In this document: piece by piece, positions 25,601 through 39,250 of the stretch | Layout: the number at the start of each line of letters is the position of its first letter | How positions within the stretch are numbered: the stretch's first letter is position 1 | DNA from: Paraphysoderma sedebokerense | Taxonomy: Eukaryota > Blastocladiomycota > Physodermatomycetes > Physodermatales > Physodermataceae | Length of the DNA: 64,000 nt | NCBI GenBank assembly: GCA_025602915.1 | Contig: JAHLJZ010000076.1 | Coordinates: forward strand, 1-64,000 | Direction of reading: 5' to 3' | Made by a program: the position numbers and the translations under genes | Notes under the pieces: generated by a model | Told to the model about the DNA's origin: nothing | Databases searched by the model: none | Seen by the model: the letters and a program-made list of their open reading frames with translations, nothing else

Positions 25601-27199
25601 CTTACCAGAACATTATATTCATCTGTATACCCCCTCCGAAAGCCAGACAGCGTCCTTGACTCGTTTCTTAGAGTTTCTCGTGCAGCAAGAACGTGACCGA
25701 TACCAAGATGAGATGAGCACTGACAACCAGAAGGGCAGCGAACTTGTATGGAATACATTGCTTGAAGTATATCTGATGTCGAAGGTAAACTTTAACCCAC
25801 CGTGTTGTCGTTTCGATGTCATCTCACTGACCACTGCCCTCTCTATTAGAGCGAAAGGAAACGACGGGATCAAGTTATGAGCATTCTTAAAGACCCTAAG
25901 GTTAGACTTTCGGCCAATTCGACATTCGGGATTATGTAATTTTTTGTAACAAAAAATGCGATTCAACAGGCTCATTACGACATTAACCACGCATTAGTGT
26001 TGTGTAAAATGTATAATTTCACGTCTGGAATGCTATATCTGTATGAAAAGTTGGATTTGTATGACATTGCTTCTGTTCTTACTGGGTTTCGCATGCGACC
26101 TGGACTAACGACTTTTGATGTCGCAGGTACAAAGATATTTTGCAACTTTACATCGATACCAACGATTTCCAGAAGGTCATACAGGCAGCTCTTCAATATG
26201 GGTTAGTTATAGTCTCATCGTAAGTTAACGCTTAACGGAAATCTTAATTCACTTAATTATAAGCTCCCGTGATCCAACCATTTGGATTCAAGTCTTGTCA
26301 TTCTTTGGCTCAAAACACGACGAATGCGAAAAAGAGTTGACAGAAACCTTAAATAATATCCTTTTTTTTGCCGCTTCAATTTTTTTGAGTTAAATCATCT
26401 TTCATTAAATCATGTCCTTAACCGACATTCACTCATCGACCAAGGAAACATCATCTCTCCCCTCCAAGTAATTCAAGTACTCGGGCGAAACAAAAGCACA
26501 AAAATAAAAGTCGTGAAGGATTACATTACTCGCCGGTTACGAGTTGAAGAGCAGTTGCTTCAAGAGGTTACAATCTCATTACCACAGGAGTTTTTCGTCC
26601 GTTCGTGATCTTAATTCAACCCTTACGTAGGACAAAAACATAACCGCTAGTTATAAGTCTGAGACAGAGAATATGCGTAAGCAGATTGAAGAGTTAGAAA
26701 CTAAGTATGTCAGCTTACTGTTGAGTTTACCGCCGAGTTTTACTCCCTAAGTTAATTACCATATATTCCTATCAGACCAATAACATTCCAAGCCTCCCAC
26801 TGTACTGCATGTTCTGCACCTTTACGTCTTCCGGCTGTTCATTTCATGTGCAAAGATTCATACCATTTAAGGTGAGTTTTTTATACCTACTCATTCATAT
26901 TCCTTATTAACCACGGTGCGGCAATCAGTTGTCTCAATGAAAATGAGCGAGAATGTCCAAAATGTGCTACAAAGACCAGAATGATGAAGGAAATTAAACG
27001 AACGCTGGCTGACAGTGCGAACGATCCCGATCTTTTTTATGGGCAGGTTTGTAGCATATCTATTATTCTAACACACAATAAGCGAATATTCACCCAGTCT
27101 TCTCATTTTCAATAGTTGGGGGATGCAGAGGACGGTTTTCACGTAATTGCAGATTGGTTTTCAAAGAAAGCGATACTGAGCACTAAAGAACAGTTGTAA
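22650..27199 (+). CDS. VPS11: VPS11, HOPS/CORVET tethering subunit with C-terminal RING
   Basis: A multi-exon gene. The ATG at 22650 opens MSTVTSLSF, followed by a beta-propeller region ('IQWKHIPFFE', 'DVNVTAFDSGRGFVAFGD', 'GEGKVCIFQ'). The clathrin-type helical repeats contain FDVETAIKVCRNAGYFQHAVYLAEKYEEHDWY and DLGNYNDALAYI-RLP, which are typical of VPS11. The last exons encode a RING-H2: CTACSAPLRLPAVHFM-C-DSYH-SC-NENERECPKC. VPS11 is the E3-like core subunit shared by CORVET (early endosome) and HOPS (vacuole), which tether membranes before SNARE fusion. The stop is at 27197-27199, with a poly(A) signal AATAAA at 27217. More than a dozen introns are present; only the main ones were checked. 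Confidence 0.93.
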
Positions 27200-27216
27200 C
27201 GATTTGCAGTGTGTAC

Positions 27217-27222
27217 AATAAA
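27217..27222 (+). terminator. Poly(A) signal candidate of VPS11
   Basis: AATAAA begins 18 bases after the VPS11 stop, inside a 118-base convergent spacer shared with the giant protein gene. Confidence 0.5.
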
Positions 27223-27317
27223 TTAAGAATGAAACATAACGGCTTTCTATTCTAAGTGATTCATTAACCATATATTACAGTTATATATAAATCTACAATC
27301 CTCAATCTACTTCTACA

Positions 27318-30300
27318 TTAGTTAATGGCTTCAATTCGACTCCAATCAATCTTTACAACGGTTTCATCTAAATCTCTCAAAATCTGCCGTTCCCTCACTA
27401 CATCACTTAACTCATGGTTAATTATATTTCTAACTTCGACATCCTGATTCGTTGAATTATCTTGTCTCTTTGTGATCACCACTAGGGAGGATTTTAATCC
27501 TCTCTTTATTCTGCGCTTCTGAATCGTTTTAGGCCTCTCTACTTCATTTTGTAACGCTGTGGAATTTGAGGGGCCATCAAGGGTGACAGGGTCCGGGTTT
27601 TTACCAAACAATTTGATAGTGCTTTCAGACCAAATACCGAGAATAACTTTCCAGAATTCAGCAAGAACATATTTCGGTAACTTCTCGAGAATATCTTCCA
27701 CCCAATCTAAATCACTCTTTCCATCTACCGATTTCATTTGGACACTGAAACCAAATTCATCAGCACGAGTGATCAAGTCGCCCAGTAATCTAGGAATTTG
27801 CCAAATCTTCAAATCAAGTCGTAATTGAGCCGTCAGATCATTCCAACCTTTTCTCTCCAAGAAATTTCCAAGAACGACGGGTTCTTTTGTAGTCAGAGTA
27901 CCAATGGACAACATTTTGTTCGGATCGTCTTTGCGACTGACTAGCTTAAAATCAATTTGACCGATATTCAAGTGAAGAGGTCCAGTGTTATTGAAACTAA
28001 CGCCAATATCCATACCAAGTCCGTTCTTAAATGGATTGACAATTCTAGGTCGAAGATGAAGGGGCTTGAAGAAGAAGAGATCTGGTGTGAACCATCGTGA
28101 CTGTTTGAAAGGTATGAACGACTGGTCTGGTGTAGCTGTTTTCGGATCGGAAGTGGTATGAACGATATATCCACCAAGATGGACGTCTTTGGAATACGAT
28201 TCTCGAAGGGAAAGTAACCGAGGTACCGCCACTTTCAAGGCGTCGTAAATGTTAGGTTTGATGGGGGCAATAAGGAGGCGGAATTGAACAGGTTTTCCGG
28301 GTAGGATCAAGAATTCCGTAGCGAAAATATCGACAATAGCTTGTCCTTGTTTTCCAGCGTGATATAGCCTAGCGGAAGCGGAAGGGATTTGCACAGACAA
28401 CGGAATAGGCAACTTGTTGTCAATTTTTACTTTAGCGTCAAGGCCAGCAGGAACGTTGTCCACTTGAACGTCGGCAATAAAGAACGGGGTGGATGAGTTG
28501 TACCATTTTGCAGCATCCGGAATATAGCGACCAACATCTAAAGGAACTTTGACTTTGGAGGCAATTGAAAATAATTCGTTGGCATTCAAACCAAATCTGG
28601 CGCCTTGTGGAGCAAATTGGATTGGCATAGGGGCGATAGGTAACTTGAACAACAACGACCCAACGATATCAGAGACGGATCCAATGACGTTCAAAGCGTT
28701 ATCGGTAATAGCGAAGGTCATCATCATTGACATAGATACTCTAGATTTCTCAAGTACGATATTCGATACACGAGTAGTAGCAGTTTGAACGTCGTTGATG
28801 TGGGCATCTAATTGAGCGAAACCAATTTTGGCGGAAACCGTATTCAACATTTCGAAACCGACGATATCTACGGTGACACCACAACCCATTGTGTTAGAGT
28901 CGACAAAAGTCATATCGACATTTTGAATCTGGATTAATTCAGAAACTCGATTCATCAAATCAGATATCACTGGTTTCAATTTCTTGATGATACCATCGAA
29001 AGGACTAGCAGTAACCGCAACCTTGCTAAAAAGACCGGTTGTACGTTCCCGGGAGGCACCGATACGAATGTTTGAAACTTTTCCGACTGCATTCGTTGTT
29101 CCCGAATCCACAATTTGTTTCACGATCAAAGCAACGCCGTTTTGTGACTTTTCTTCTTCTGATAACTCGATTTCGGCTTTCATGCTCAATCTCACGCGTT
29201 TTGACTGACTATCTGAGACAACTTTTAAACCGGGAATGGCCATATTAGCGAGACCAAAGTCATTCAAATCGACGGACACACCAAAGTAACCAATATCGAC
29301 GAACGCCGACAAGGATAATTCAACGGAAGCTTGAAGGTCAAACACCACCTTTTTGCCAACTTTACTCTCACCAGCAGCATCCAAGTGAGCTCTCTCAATA
29401 TTGACTTTCTGAAGAAGCTTACTCGTGTTATCAAAATTGAGATCTTGGCGAGTTAAACCGATAAGACTGAGAACGTAATCAATCATTTTCACGTTCACAA
29501 TTTTGTCAAGCGACATTCCAATTCTAGACTGAGCCAACATCTGAATTACGTTTTGTTGTTGACTGTTCGATCCGAATTGAATACCGGAAACTGACACAGA
29601 CTCCATCAAGCCATCACCGTTTGTGGAATTACCCCTTTCAATGATGCTGACCAATCGTTTCAAAACCTTGTCCACAACAGTGGCGACCTTATCTTGTTCA
29701 CGAGAGCCATCCATGAATCGCACGAGTGTATTCATTTCGAGCTCGTTGACACTGTTTTGCCCAATTTTGAGTCCACCGACAGTGATTTCGGCGACTCCAA
29801 CACCGTCTAAACCGGCGATAACTCTAGAATATCCAATATCGATACTGACAGGGAACAAATTCTCAAATCGAGCGACGAATTTAGCATCCAACCCTGTACC
29901 ATCATTGCCAATGTTTTCTGATTTGAGACGTAAATCACGAACATTCACTCCAAACATATTCACCAACTCGATGACATCGAAGGAAGATGGCATAAGTGAT
30001 TTAAGGACATTTTTGAAAATTTCGGTAACTTCAAAATCCATACTGACTTTTCGTAAGAGGGTAATACGATGGGCCGGGACGTCAGCAGATCCAATGACGG
30101 GGCTGGATAATCCGACTTTTGTAGATGGTATAGTATTAATGTCGTTCATAACGGCGGATAAGATTGTAGCAATTTGACTGGAGAGTTCCTGGGAGTCTCG
30201 AATGATGAGTCCAAATCCTAGATCGAAGTTTCCGGTGCTAGATATTCCGCCTTTGACGTCCATCTTGATGCCGTTAAGTTTAGCGGTAACGATATCAACA

Positions 30301-33300
30301 CCATTCAATTTTAAACCACCTTCCAAGAACCCGATATCAAGTCCGATATTGATTGGGACATTAATGTTCATTTGTAACCCTACTGTTCCAGTAACTAATT
30401 TGCCGTCTGACACAGTAGCAGTAAGCTTTGATAAAGTAACAGCAAAGTTCTGATTCAAAGTCATTTTCCACCCATTTACTTTCTTGCTATTTTGGCCATC
30501 TCGGATGACTTCAACTTTCACTCTCGCCAAATCACCAAGTACACCATTCACCAATTTCATTGCATCACGTAGCAGTGGGTTGATGATTTTTAGTAAGGGT
30601 GAGGCAGGGATTGACACTATGACGGATCTGAAAGTACTAATGAGATCACCGGGTTGATTAGAAGCTCCAAATTCGAAATTCGACAGGGAAACAGAAATAT
30701 CGTTTTCGATTTGGTTCTTTTCGGTGACAGTTTTGACAAGTTCGGCGACAAGGTCAGCTAATTCATCCGAATCGTTTACTAGACCAATTGAAATATCCAG
30801 GTTGAGATCTTTTGTGTTGCCGTTACCAGTCAATCTGAGTCCGTTCACTCCTAGAGCGACGGCACCGAGTACTTGTTTCACACCAAAGTCACAGACAACA
30901 ACGGGAATATCGATTTCAATGGATAACGGTAGCTTGATTGTACCTTGAATACCAAGTTGAAGACGCTTGTCATTGGCGGTTTTCATTTGGACACCTTTAA
31001 GTATGGCCTCAAAAGACTCTGAGAACGTCAATCTAACAGCGTCTCGTTCAACAACCAATATTTGTCGGTTCTGTACAGTATCAATCAATCGAGAAATAGT
31101 GATATCGGCGTATCGAACAACAGGTTTCAGCACAGGCTGTAGGGGGCTTGTCAAAGCAACAGTTTGTAGTACAGCGATACCATCATTCGGTTTAACGGAC
31201 GCACCGAGTTGGAACTGCGAGATTGCAAATGAACCAGGGATAACGTGCTGTTCGTTTTTGAATGCTTCGATTACGTTTGTTACTACTTGACCAATTTTGA
31301 TCATCACTTCATCGTTTTCCTTGAGTGAGATTAAAGCCGATATCGCATTGACGTTGCTAGATTTACTCGAAATGGATAACCCATTCACAGCGACTTGACC
31401 GACTTCAGTACCGTCAAGTAACATTCCAATATTGATCCATCCGATGCGAACTTCGATATTAGGATTCATTTCGAGTCTCGGAACTACCGACACCTCAACA
31501 ACACCGCCAGGACGTGCAGCCAGTTTAACATTGTCCAAAGCCAACCGAACATTACCGATCGCCATGAACGGAACGTCCATTTCTAATTTAAATCCGGTAG
31601 GAGTGAGACCCAGGTTGTTCCCATTTACGTCAAACATTCGATTCATAGTTTGTTCCAGTAAACCAGGGAAATCAAAGAGAGGTTTTGAAGATTTGATGAT
31701 CTTTGTACCCTCAACTTCAACAACCACCCGACTAAATGTATCAACGGCGTCATCTCTTGTGTGACCAAAGAGCATATCCGAGACTTTGAATACAGTCGAG
31801 AGTGGTTTACCCGTAATCAACTGATCGACCAATTTAGCGACATGGGATTGCATCAAATTGAGGTGTTGTGGACTCAATGGATTAGTGAACTGGATATTAA
31901 GGGATGTTGAGACGGTGGAACGAGGAGACGATGGTGAAAGTGAGAGTTTGAGAGGTTCTAGTCTGGCGTTTCCGATGGCGGCACCATTTAATCCGAGACC
32001 GAAACCAATAAAACCCATGTCAATATTGATTGAGACGTTTTTAAGCGGATTTTCGAATTCAAGGGAGCCGTCGACTCTCAAGTTTCTTTCGGGTAAGGTT
32101 TCAATCTTGGCAGATTGTAATCGAAGTTTCAGTTGATCTTGAATAGACTGTACGGATAATTCTACAGAAGAGAATAATGAAAGTTAGAGATACAATACAA
32201 GGTCAAATCAGTACAATCTGTAGTTAACATACCTGATGGTACCAATGACAAAGCTTTCGCAATCATTTCATCTACAATAGGTTTTACGTCGACCATGTGT
32301 ACCGGTACTTTAATATCACTGCGTCTTAACAAAGTCATCACACTGTTTTCATTTGACCCAATCAACGTTTCAGAGAGGGATAATTTTTGCGATATTTTCC
32401 CTGAGCCCATAATTTGATCGACAACATTGGAAACAAGTTCCGGCGCATTTGGGTTAGAATGGAACTTGATCAAAACTTGGGGTGATAAAGTACCAGATGG
32501 ATGCGATAATTTCACGTTACGAATTGATACAGATAGGATGGGAGTATTTTGAATTTGTAGTGTAGTTGAAATGTAACCAACGTTGACAGAAATTGGGATT
32601 GGGTTCTGGTAACTCAATGAAGCATCGAGGGAGAGGGACTTTGAGGGAAGAGTTTTAACATTGGCTGAATGAAGAGTTGGAATAGCCATGGATTTGATTT
32701 TCTCCATCGTAGGAATCACGGCGGACATGTCTATTACAGACTTTGACGGTGACTGTTGAAGAAGTGATAGGACGTAACTCGTTGGAATCGAAATTTGAAT
32801 CTTCTGGAACTGATTGATTATAGCTTGGGGGTTAGAGTTTGGTGAAGCCAAGACTAGTTCGCCGATACCTAGATTCGGTAACGTTCGTTCGGTAGAGCCA
32901 GAGAAGAAGAAGATATCGATGGCACCTTCTAGTAATTCTTTAACTTTCCCTTCTGCTTCGGCATTACCGTTGCCGAGGATATCCATTGAAACTCCCAGCT
33001 TCAAATTACTGGTTCCTTTGCCAAATTTGATAGGATCTACTTCGATCTTTGCGATCCTAGATTGATCTAAGGAGACAAGCACACCAAGTTTTCCTATGGA
33101 TACAGATGCGTTAAGAGGATTGTTGAGTACACTATCGACACCAACAAGTATTTTTGATCCCGATTGAACATCTAGTGAAGCCGAGGAAACTTTCACGAGA
33201 GAAGAAGTTGACGAATCGACGGTGGTTTTGATTACGTTGTTGGCCAATTTTGCAAACAGTGGAATCAGTTTATCAAGTTTCAGCGGGATTCGGACTTTTG

Positions 33301-35766
33301 AGAATGTGATGAAATTAGTGGTAGTCGAAACACCAAATGTAACTCCAGAAACAACGACTGCCGGTAAATTGGTCGAGGACGTATTAGCCAATGTTGGACC
33401 CGATACGTTGACTTTAGGTATGACTGTTATCCCTTCTAACAATTTGTTGACCAATGAGTTGACTTTAGTTCCCAAAACAACCATTTTCGGTTCATCCAAT
33501 CTTTCGATGACAGCATCCACATTTACCGGTTTCTTTGTCTGACCTAATTCCATTTCAATTCCATTATTCAGACCTACTTTGACCAAATCGATTTCGTCCA
33601 ATGAGATTAACGCCGAAGCATAACCTAATGCCATTGAGATTCTAGGGATAGCAACCGGGTATTTCAGGGTAAAATCGGCAACAGCGTTAAACCCGGGTTG
33701 ATTTGTTAATTGATTCAGAACCAAATCGTGTAATTGCGCTGGCAAGGCCTCGCCGTTATTCGTCATTGCCGTTAATAGTTGATCGATTGACAATGGTGGT
33801 AACGGAACGGCAAGAAGTAAATCTCGAAGTAATGTCTCTGACCAAGCAAATGTCCGATTTGTATCTGAAGTTCGGAATGAAATATCGCCCACCGATACAG
33901 TAGCGGGAACTTCTTGAACGAGCATTTTGTCGGTAACCGTTTTGAGGGACTCTGCGGCCGGTATGGTGTTGTTGGGGTATACTGTCACACGTGTGGAGAG
34001 GGTCATCTTTTCAGATGTGGTAACGACAGTGATAGAATGCAGCGTTATGGAAAGGGATTGTACGTTGTTCGCATAGATTGATAGAGATGTGGTATACGGG
34101 AAGTCAATGCGGGATGGTAAAGGAAAGATAACGGGGAAATCACCGGATAACGGGATATCCATATGAGTCGCGAGGATAGAAGCGTTGAAAGATGCGCGGG
34201 TCATGATTTCTCGAATTCCATCGACCGTTAACATATCCTTTAATTTGACAATACCAAAAGCGTCCAAGAGTTGTCTAATCGGTAGGTACAAAACCAAAGG
34301 TTGGGTAATCTTTTCTGCGAATTCGGCGGACTGGATGGTCAAAGGTCCCAAGATGGACAATGTGGGTGGTTGAGTAGCATCAAATGTGGCACCCGTCGGA
34401 TCTACGGCCGATGGATTCTTGAATTCAATGAATTCTTGGCCAAGTAATTTTGCAGCCAACCGATAAACAGCTCTGGGGATATCTGACTTTGACGTTTGTG
34501 GAATTGTCACAGATGTCGTTACATTGATCGAAGTCACACCTCTGGTGAGTGAAAACCCCTGCAGAGCGACTTGAGCGAGTGGGACTGATTCAGCTGAGAT
34601 TGTAAATGTTGTTGGTGGTAAGGTCATGGCGATGACAGTTGGATTCTGGAAAGTGAGGCCCATTGATATTGTTGGACCGTTATCAGACATTGCGATATCT
34701 AGTTTGTTCAAGGCAATTGGCGGTAATCCAGGTAGGAGAGACCTTATAATACCTCCGTCGTTGGGTTCTGGCATGCCCTCGACAACCGAAGGATCTTGCG
34801 GGGTAGCGGTTAACTTTCTACCAAACTCTGCAATTTTCAAATAGATCGGATATGTCAATATATGGTTTCAACAAGGAAGCAAAGAAGCAGCAGATTGAGA
34901 GAATAGAAAATCTACATACCGCTTTTGATGAAAGGCGGAATCCTATTCCACAATTCAATCATATCCATCTTTAACTTTCCCATTTCCATGACTTTTTCTA
35001 ACTCAAAATTCTTATACCATGTTATTCCTGCCACAGAGATATCCAGCTTCCCGATGGCAATTAATTTTACGTCCGTTCCGTGATCTTGACAAACATCTCG
35101 CACCAACGCATTGAGATCATTGAGTCCCAAAATTTGCATTCCACCATCAACATCGATGATGGGTTGCGCTAAATTGATGGAGAAGCTTGGGGTTCCCAAT
35201 TTCAGAAGAGGCGTCTGAGATCGGTCGACTTCTTCAGATGAGTCCTTTGAGGGGTCTAATCGATAAATCTGCCACGTTCCCTCACCAAGATTCGCTTTTA
35301 TGGGTATAGGTAATTGTTCTGGAATCTCGGCTGTGAGACCGTAGTTTAAACCATCGTGCAAAAAGGATTGAATATCCATGCGAGAAATATTCATATCTCC
35401 GAATGGAGTGTTTCGTATCCGGCTTCGAATGATGGCGGGGATGATAACAAAATAAAAGATGGGGATAAGGATGATTGCTAGGATGAAGGAAAAGACTGAG
35501 ACATGAAGACAAATGAATTGTCTCTTTGTAAATCTGCCATTACAATAGCGGGGTTTGGGTTGGCGGTTTTTTGGCGGGTTGGCGGGATCATTTTCCGCTT
35601 GAAGGCGTGAAACAGAGTTTGCAGATGATATCGACGAAGCATCTGAATCAGACGAAAACACTGAGGACGAGTCACTCTTGGTATCGCTTGACGGATAGGT
35701 GGGGGTATAGTATGATTTGAATTTGGACCAAAGCGACGGCGGTTTGGGCGGGTACTGAAATGACAT
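27318..35766 (-). CDS. Giant single-pass DUF3712/LEA14-like repeat protein (Tag1-like), 2761 aa
   Basis: Three exons (35766-34920, 34827-32233, 32161-27318) with clean GT-AG introns of 92 and 71 nt give exactly 2761 aa. Residues 1-83 form a Ser/Pro-rich cytosolic tail, then one membrane helix at about 84-112 (FILAIILIPIFYFVIIPAI). The remaining roughly 2600 residues are a chain of beta-rich units. Each repeats a motif such as NPLNASVSIGKLGVLVSLD or NPIPISVNVGYISTTLQIQ followed by a V-x-G-L-x-L strand. This is the LEA14/WHy-type pattern of fungal DUF3712 proteins, including yeast vacuolar Tag1 (autophagy termination). Topology predicts a luminal or extracellular repeat array. The C-terminus ends in a basic patch (QKRRIKRGLK) and an acidic-mixed tail. 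The function is not known for this size class. It converges on VPS11 with only 118 bases between stops. Confidence 0.88.
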
Positions 35767-37482
35767 TTGGGTAGTCTTCTATGTAATCTAACTTGGAAAT
35801 CTCTATGAAATTCTATATAGGTATATTAAATATATAGCGATACTCTATACATTTTTACAAGAATTGACGAGGGCCGCAGTAAATTTTGGGTTATTCGTGA
35901 ATTGGAAATTAAAAACGAGCGGGACAAAAAAATATATATTGTCTGGTCAAGGTACGCCCGAGGACTGTTGAAAAAACAGATCGCACTCACCAGAAAGCCA
36001 TCTACTTAGGTTGGGGTTTGCGACAAATCGTGGGATATTAATGGTGCTAGCGATAGATGCAGATTCGAGGACAGATGAGGAAGGACAGACGAGGACAGGG
36101 AGAGAAGGGATGCGGATGACCCAAGACAGGCACGGCCAGAGTCAATCAGCGCGGTGCGGAGATGGAATTGTGCATTGTATGTATTATTGTGGGTGTATCA
36201 TTGTCTGTGGTTACTGCAGATGGAGCGACGAGGGAGTGACTCGCCAAGATGCCGCACAATTGTTCTCTGATTGTTCTTTGTTCACACACCGTTCACACGC
36301 CGTTCACCTGCAGAAACAAGCAAACACTTAATGAAACGCGTGCGCTCATTGGCTGTCCGCTGTTTCGTCCTGCCCGCACCCTTCTGCTCGCCCGCTGTCC
36401 ACAATGGCCAAGTGTCCACAGCATTGCCTCCATCTGTCGCTGCGTTGTTCCCTCCACGCTCCTCCCATTCATCCCCATTCATCCTCCTGAAAAACCCAAA
36501 CAAGGTACAATTCATTTCATCATCTTCCATCACCCATGTTCGCCCTTCCGCCTTGGCATTGCGGGCCTCCGCACTAAAACTCATCTGAAAATTTACTGTC
36601 CCTGTTGAAATCTCCGGCAGTGGGCAATTTCGTAGATTATACGACAAAAACTAACTCTGGCCAAAAACTGATGTCAAAGATCAGTGAAGAAGCGATGCCC
36701 TTGATTATCTGAACTCTCATCCATGGGGGAATCTATAACGTTTTTTATCTACAGCCGATCAGTACGAGATTACAGTTCTACGAATTTTGCGTACATTCCC
36801 TGTTTAATTTCGTCGGAAATTAGAGTTCACCACAGCCTTCCCTCGCGTTCTGAGTTATCACTCCTTATCAGCATCGTGTTTAGATGTTGGCCAATCGATC
36901 TCTGATGAAGCCACGTCAATCAAGCCTTCGCATCTCTTCAACCCCCTCAAAGCTTACGCAAGTTTCACTAATTCCGGCAGCTCAAATTTAGCGCTCCGTG
37001 GTGGATGTATCCGTCAGTGTATTTTATCTGTTGAAGCCAGTCTGACCAACCACAGCCACTGGGGCTGTTGCAATTGCGCTTATAAAAGTTTTTCTGCGCG
37101 TCAACTCAGCTCGCAACTAGCTGTATGCCACCCACGGTATTTCCTCAGCCACACCAACCGATCATCTTGACTTTTACCTAGAGGCTAGACCTCCTCAAGT
37201 CTACCAAACAATGCGCACTCGGCCAAACAAACATTTCTCCGATTGAATATCTTGTGTGCAACATAATGATAATTCACATGGCAGCAATGTCACATCCGGG
37301 GTCAGCAATGACGAAAATGTCAGGACAGGCGCATTTCAGCATTTCGCTGACATGTATGCCAATATAAGATGAAGCTCGAGTCATTCATTCTCCCTACTAG
37401 TTAGTTATTCCCAATTAGAGGTTTAGTTCATCAAAATACACTTTGATAGAAATCCCTTCCCTCAGTGCAACCGGAAAGCTAA
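35767..37482. other. Divergent intergenic region, giant protein / secreted protein
   Basis: 1716 bases between divergent starts. About 36060-36110 is rich in GGACAG/GACGAGGACAG words, and about 36279-36309 has three close copies of a GTTCAC(A/C) motif. AATATAAGAT at about 37361-37370 is a possible TATA for the secreted-protein gene. Open frames at 36011-36908 are low-complexity and mutually overlapping, and I do not support them. Confidence 0.55.
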
Positions 37483-38430
37483 ATGTCTACTCTAGTCATC
37501 ATCACCATTCTCTGTATGCTGTCATCGCATGCGTTTGCGCAACTTGTCACTGTTCCCAACTTATTGGGTAACTCCACTGGAGAATGCTTTGCCACCATTT
37601 CAAGTTTTCGTGGAAGTCAATGCATAAGTCAATTAGCGAGTCCATTCCAACCAAATGCGACTCTTGATCAGGTAACGGAATATTTTTATTATTGCGATGA
37701 TGTCATGGAAGCTAAACGTTTTCTCGCTTTGTTCTATAGTACTTGAAATTGATAATATCGATTACTGATAACGTCTGTTCCCCTCAATGTGCCGAAGAGT
37801 CCAAAAGAGCAGTAGATACAGCCAGGCAAAAATGTACCGGGGTTGTAGATAAAGCTCTATTATACACGGCCAATTCACTTGCATTCGGTAGAACCATGTC
37901 TTGCATGAAGTCATTGGACGGAACGTATTGTCATACGAAACTACTCGAAGGTCTAAGAGGACAGAATATTACGTATCCAGAGTTATTAAGGTACTTGAAT
38001 AATCGACAAAGCGCAATACCGTCTCTTGAAAATCTACCAAAGAATATGATTTGTTCAGACTGTTTTAAAAAATATGAAGAACAAACGGCTGCTGTATGTA
38101 TCAACTGATTTCACTCCTAATCACATAAACTCTCCCTTCACACTTGACCAACGAATATCTATTTTCCAGTACGCATTTTCTATGGCGACCGATACAACAA
38201 TCAATTTACCCGGCTGGAACCGTACTGAATCAATTATTAATAGTATGAAGAGCATACGTAGTATCTACGTTACCAAAATCAACCAACAATGCGGGGCAAA
38301 CCATCTCGCTGATAATCCTGTACTCAATTTGGCAGCCGATGCCCCGGTGACTACCAGTTCTGCTTCAAACGACAGTAGCAAGTTTACTGTGATATTTGTG
38401 GTTGCGTTGTCGGCTTTGCTATGGCTTTAG
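37483..38430 (+). CDS. Cys-rich secreted protein, probably GPI-anchored
   Basis: Three exons (37483-37671, 37740-38093, 38170-38430) give 267 aa in frame. The N-terminus is a signal peptide (MSTLVIITILCMLSSHAFAQ). The mature part has spaced cysteines: ECF, QCIS, VCSPQC, KCTG, SCMK, YCH, ICSDC and QQCG. It also has several N-glycosylation sequons (NST, NAT, NIT, NRT). The C-terminus has Ser/Thr-rich sequence followed by a hydrophobic tail (KFTVIFVVALSALLWL), the usual GPI-attachment pattern. It resembles fungal cell-wall or surface proteins of unknown function; I cannot name a domain with confidence. Confidence 0.8.
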
Positions 38431-39250
38431 ACGCATTTGACGGAGTGTATGGGTACATCACTGTTAAATGTATTGTGATGAATCAGATGCTACAGATGAC
38501 GGTGTAAATAACTCTAACACTAATTAATGTAAAAGTTACAATCTAAAATTCCTTCGTATTGTAGTGTACTATATCTTATTTGAACATTCTTGAGTATAAC
38601 TTTATCATTGTAATGGATATCTAAATTTTAATAACATAAACCTGCATACACGATTCTACATAATACAGCAGTTATTTGTTGCTCTCCTCGCACGATATAT
38701 TTTATCTCACTTATAATCCGAACCTGCATAACCCACAACTCACTCAACCGTCAACGATTCAATACGTACTGTATAGACGTTGTGAAGAACAAAAATGAAA
38801 GACCATCAACCATCAAGCAAGAATCGTATGGATAAGTCTAGTACAATCCAGTCTTCGATATCGGGATGACATGACAGTCGACATTCCCTTCTTCCAATGA
38901 AATCTCGAACTGACATTCACACTTCACAGCTGTTAAGAATTTTAAAAAATTGCCGCACATTGGCAATTTAACAGTAACTTAACTGTCTTAGAGAAGGATC
39001 TGGATTGCTGCTGCTACAATCTAGCCCATTCTTCAAATCTTCACTGTGACGCGACTGCGAGCAATACGCGAGCTTCATAATTCATTCACATTGCATTCCA
39101 TTTCGACAGTATAAAGTATTAAAGAGACAAGGATTACCCTGTTGAGCACACAGCGACCCGATTGAACCACAGACCACATATAACTTTGTTTCCTTGGCAA
39201 TATTGCTCCTATAAAGTTTGGGTCGCGGTGTCACTACTGTTGCATCCACC
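38431..39250. other. Intergenic region upstream of the ABC transporter
   Basis: 820 AT-rich bases between two plus-strand genes. It should contain the 3' end of the secreted-protein gene and the ABC transporter promoter. No gene or repeat is evident. Confidence 0.55.

Noticed and set aside
29623-30177. 184-codon frame on the plus strand inside the giant gene
   Set aside because: Antisense shadow of the repeat-protein coding strand; no independent start context or domain.
36011-36908. Several overlapping open frames on both strands
   Set aside because: Low-complexity composition, mutual overlap and no motifs; this is intergenic DNA of the divergent promoter.
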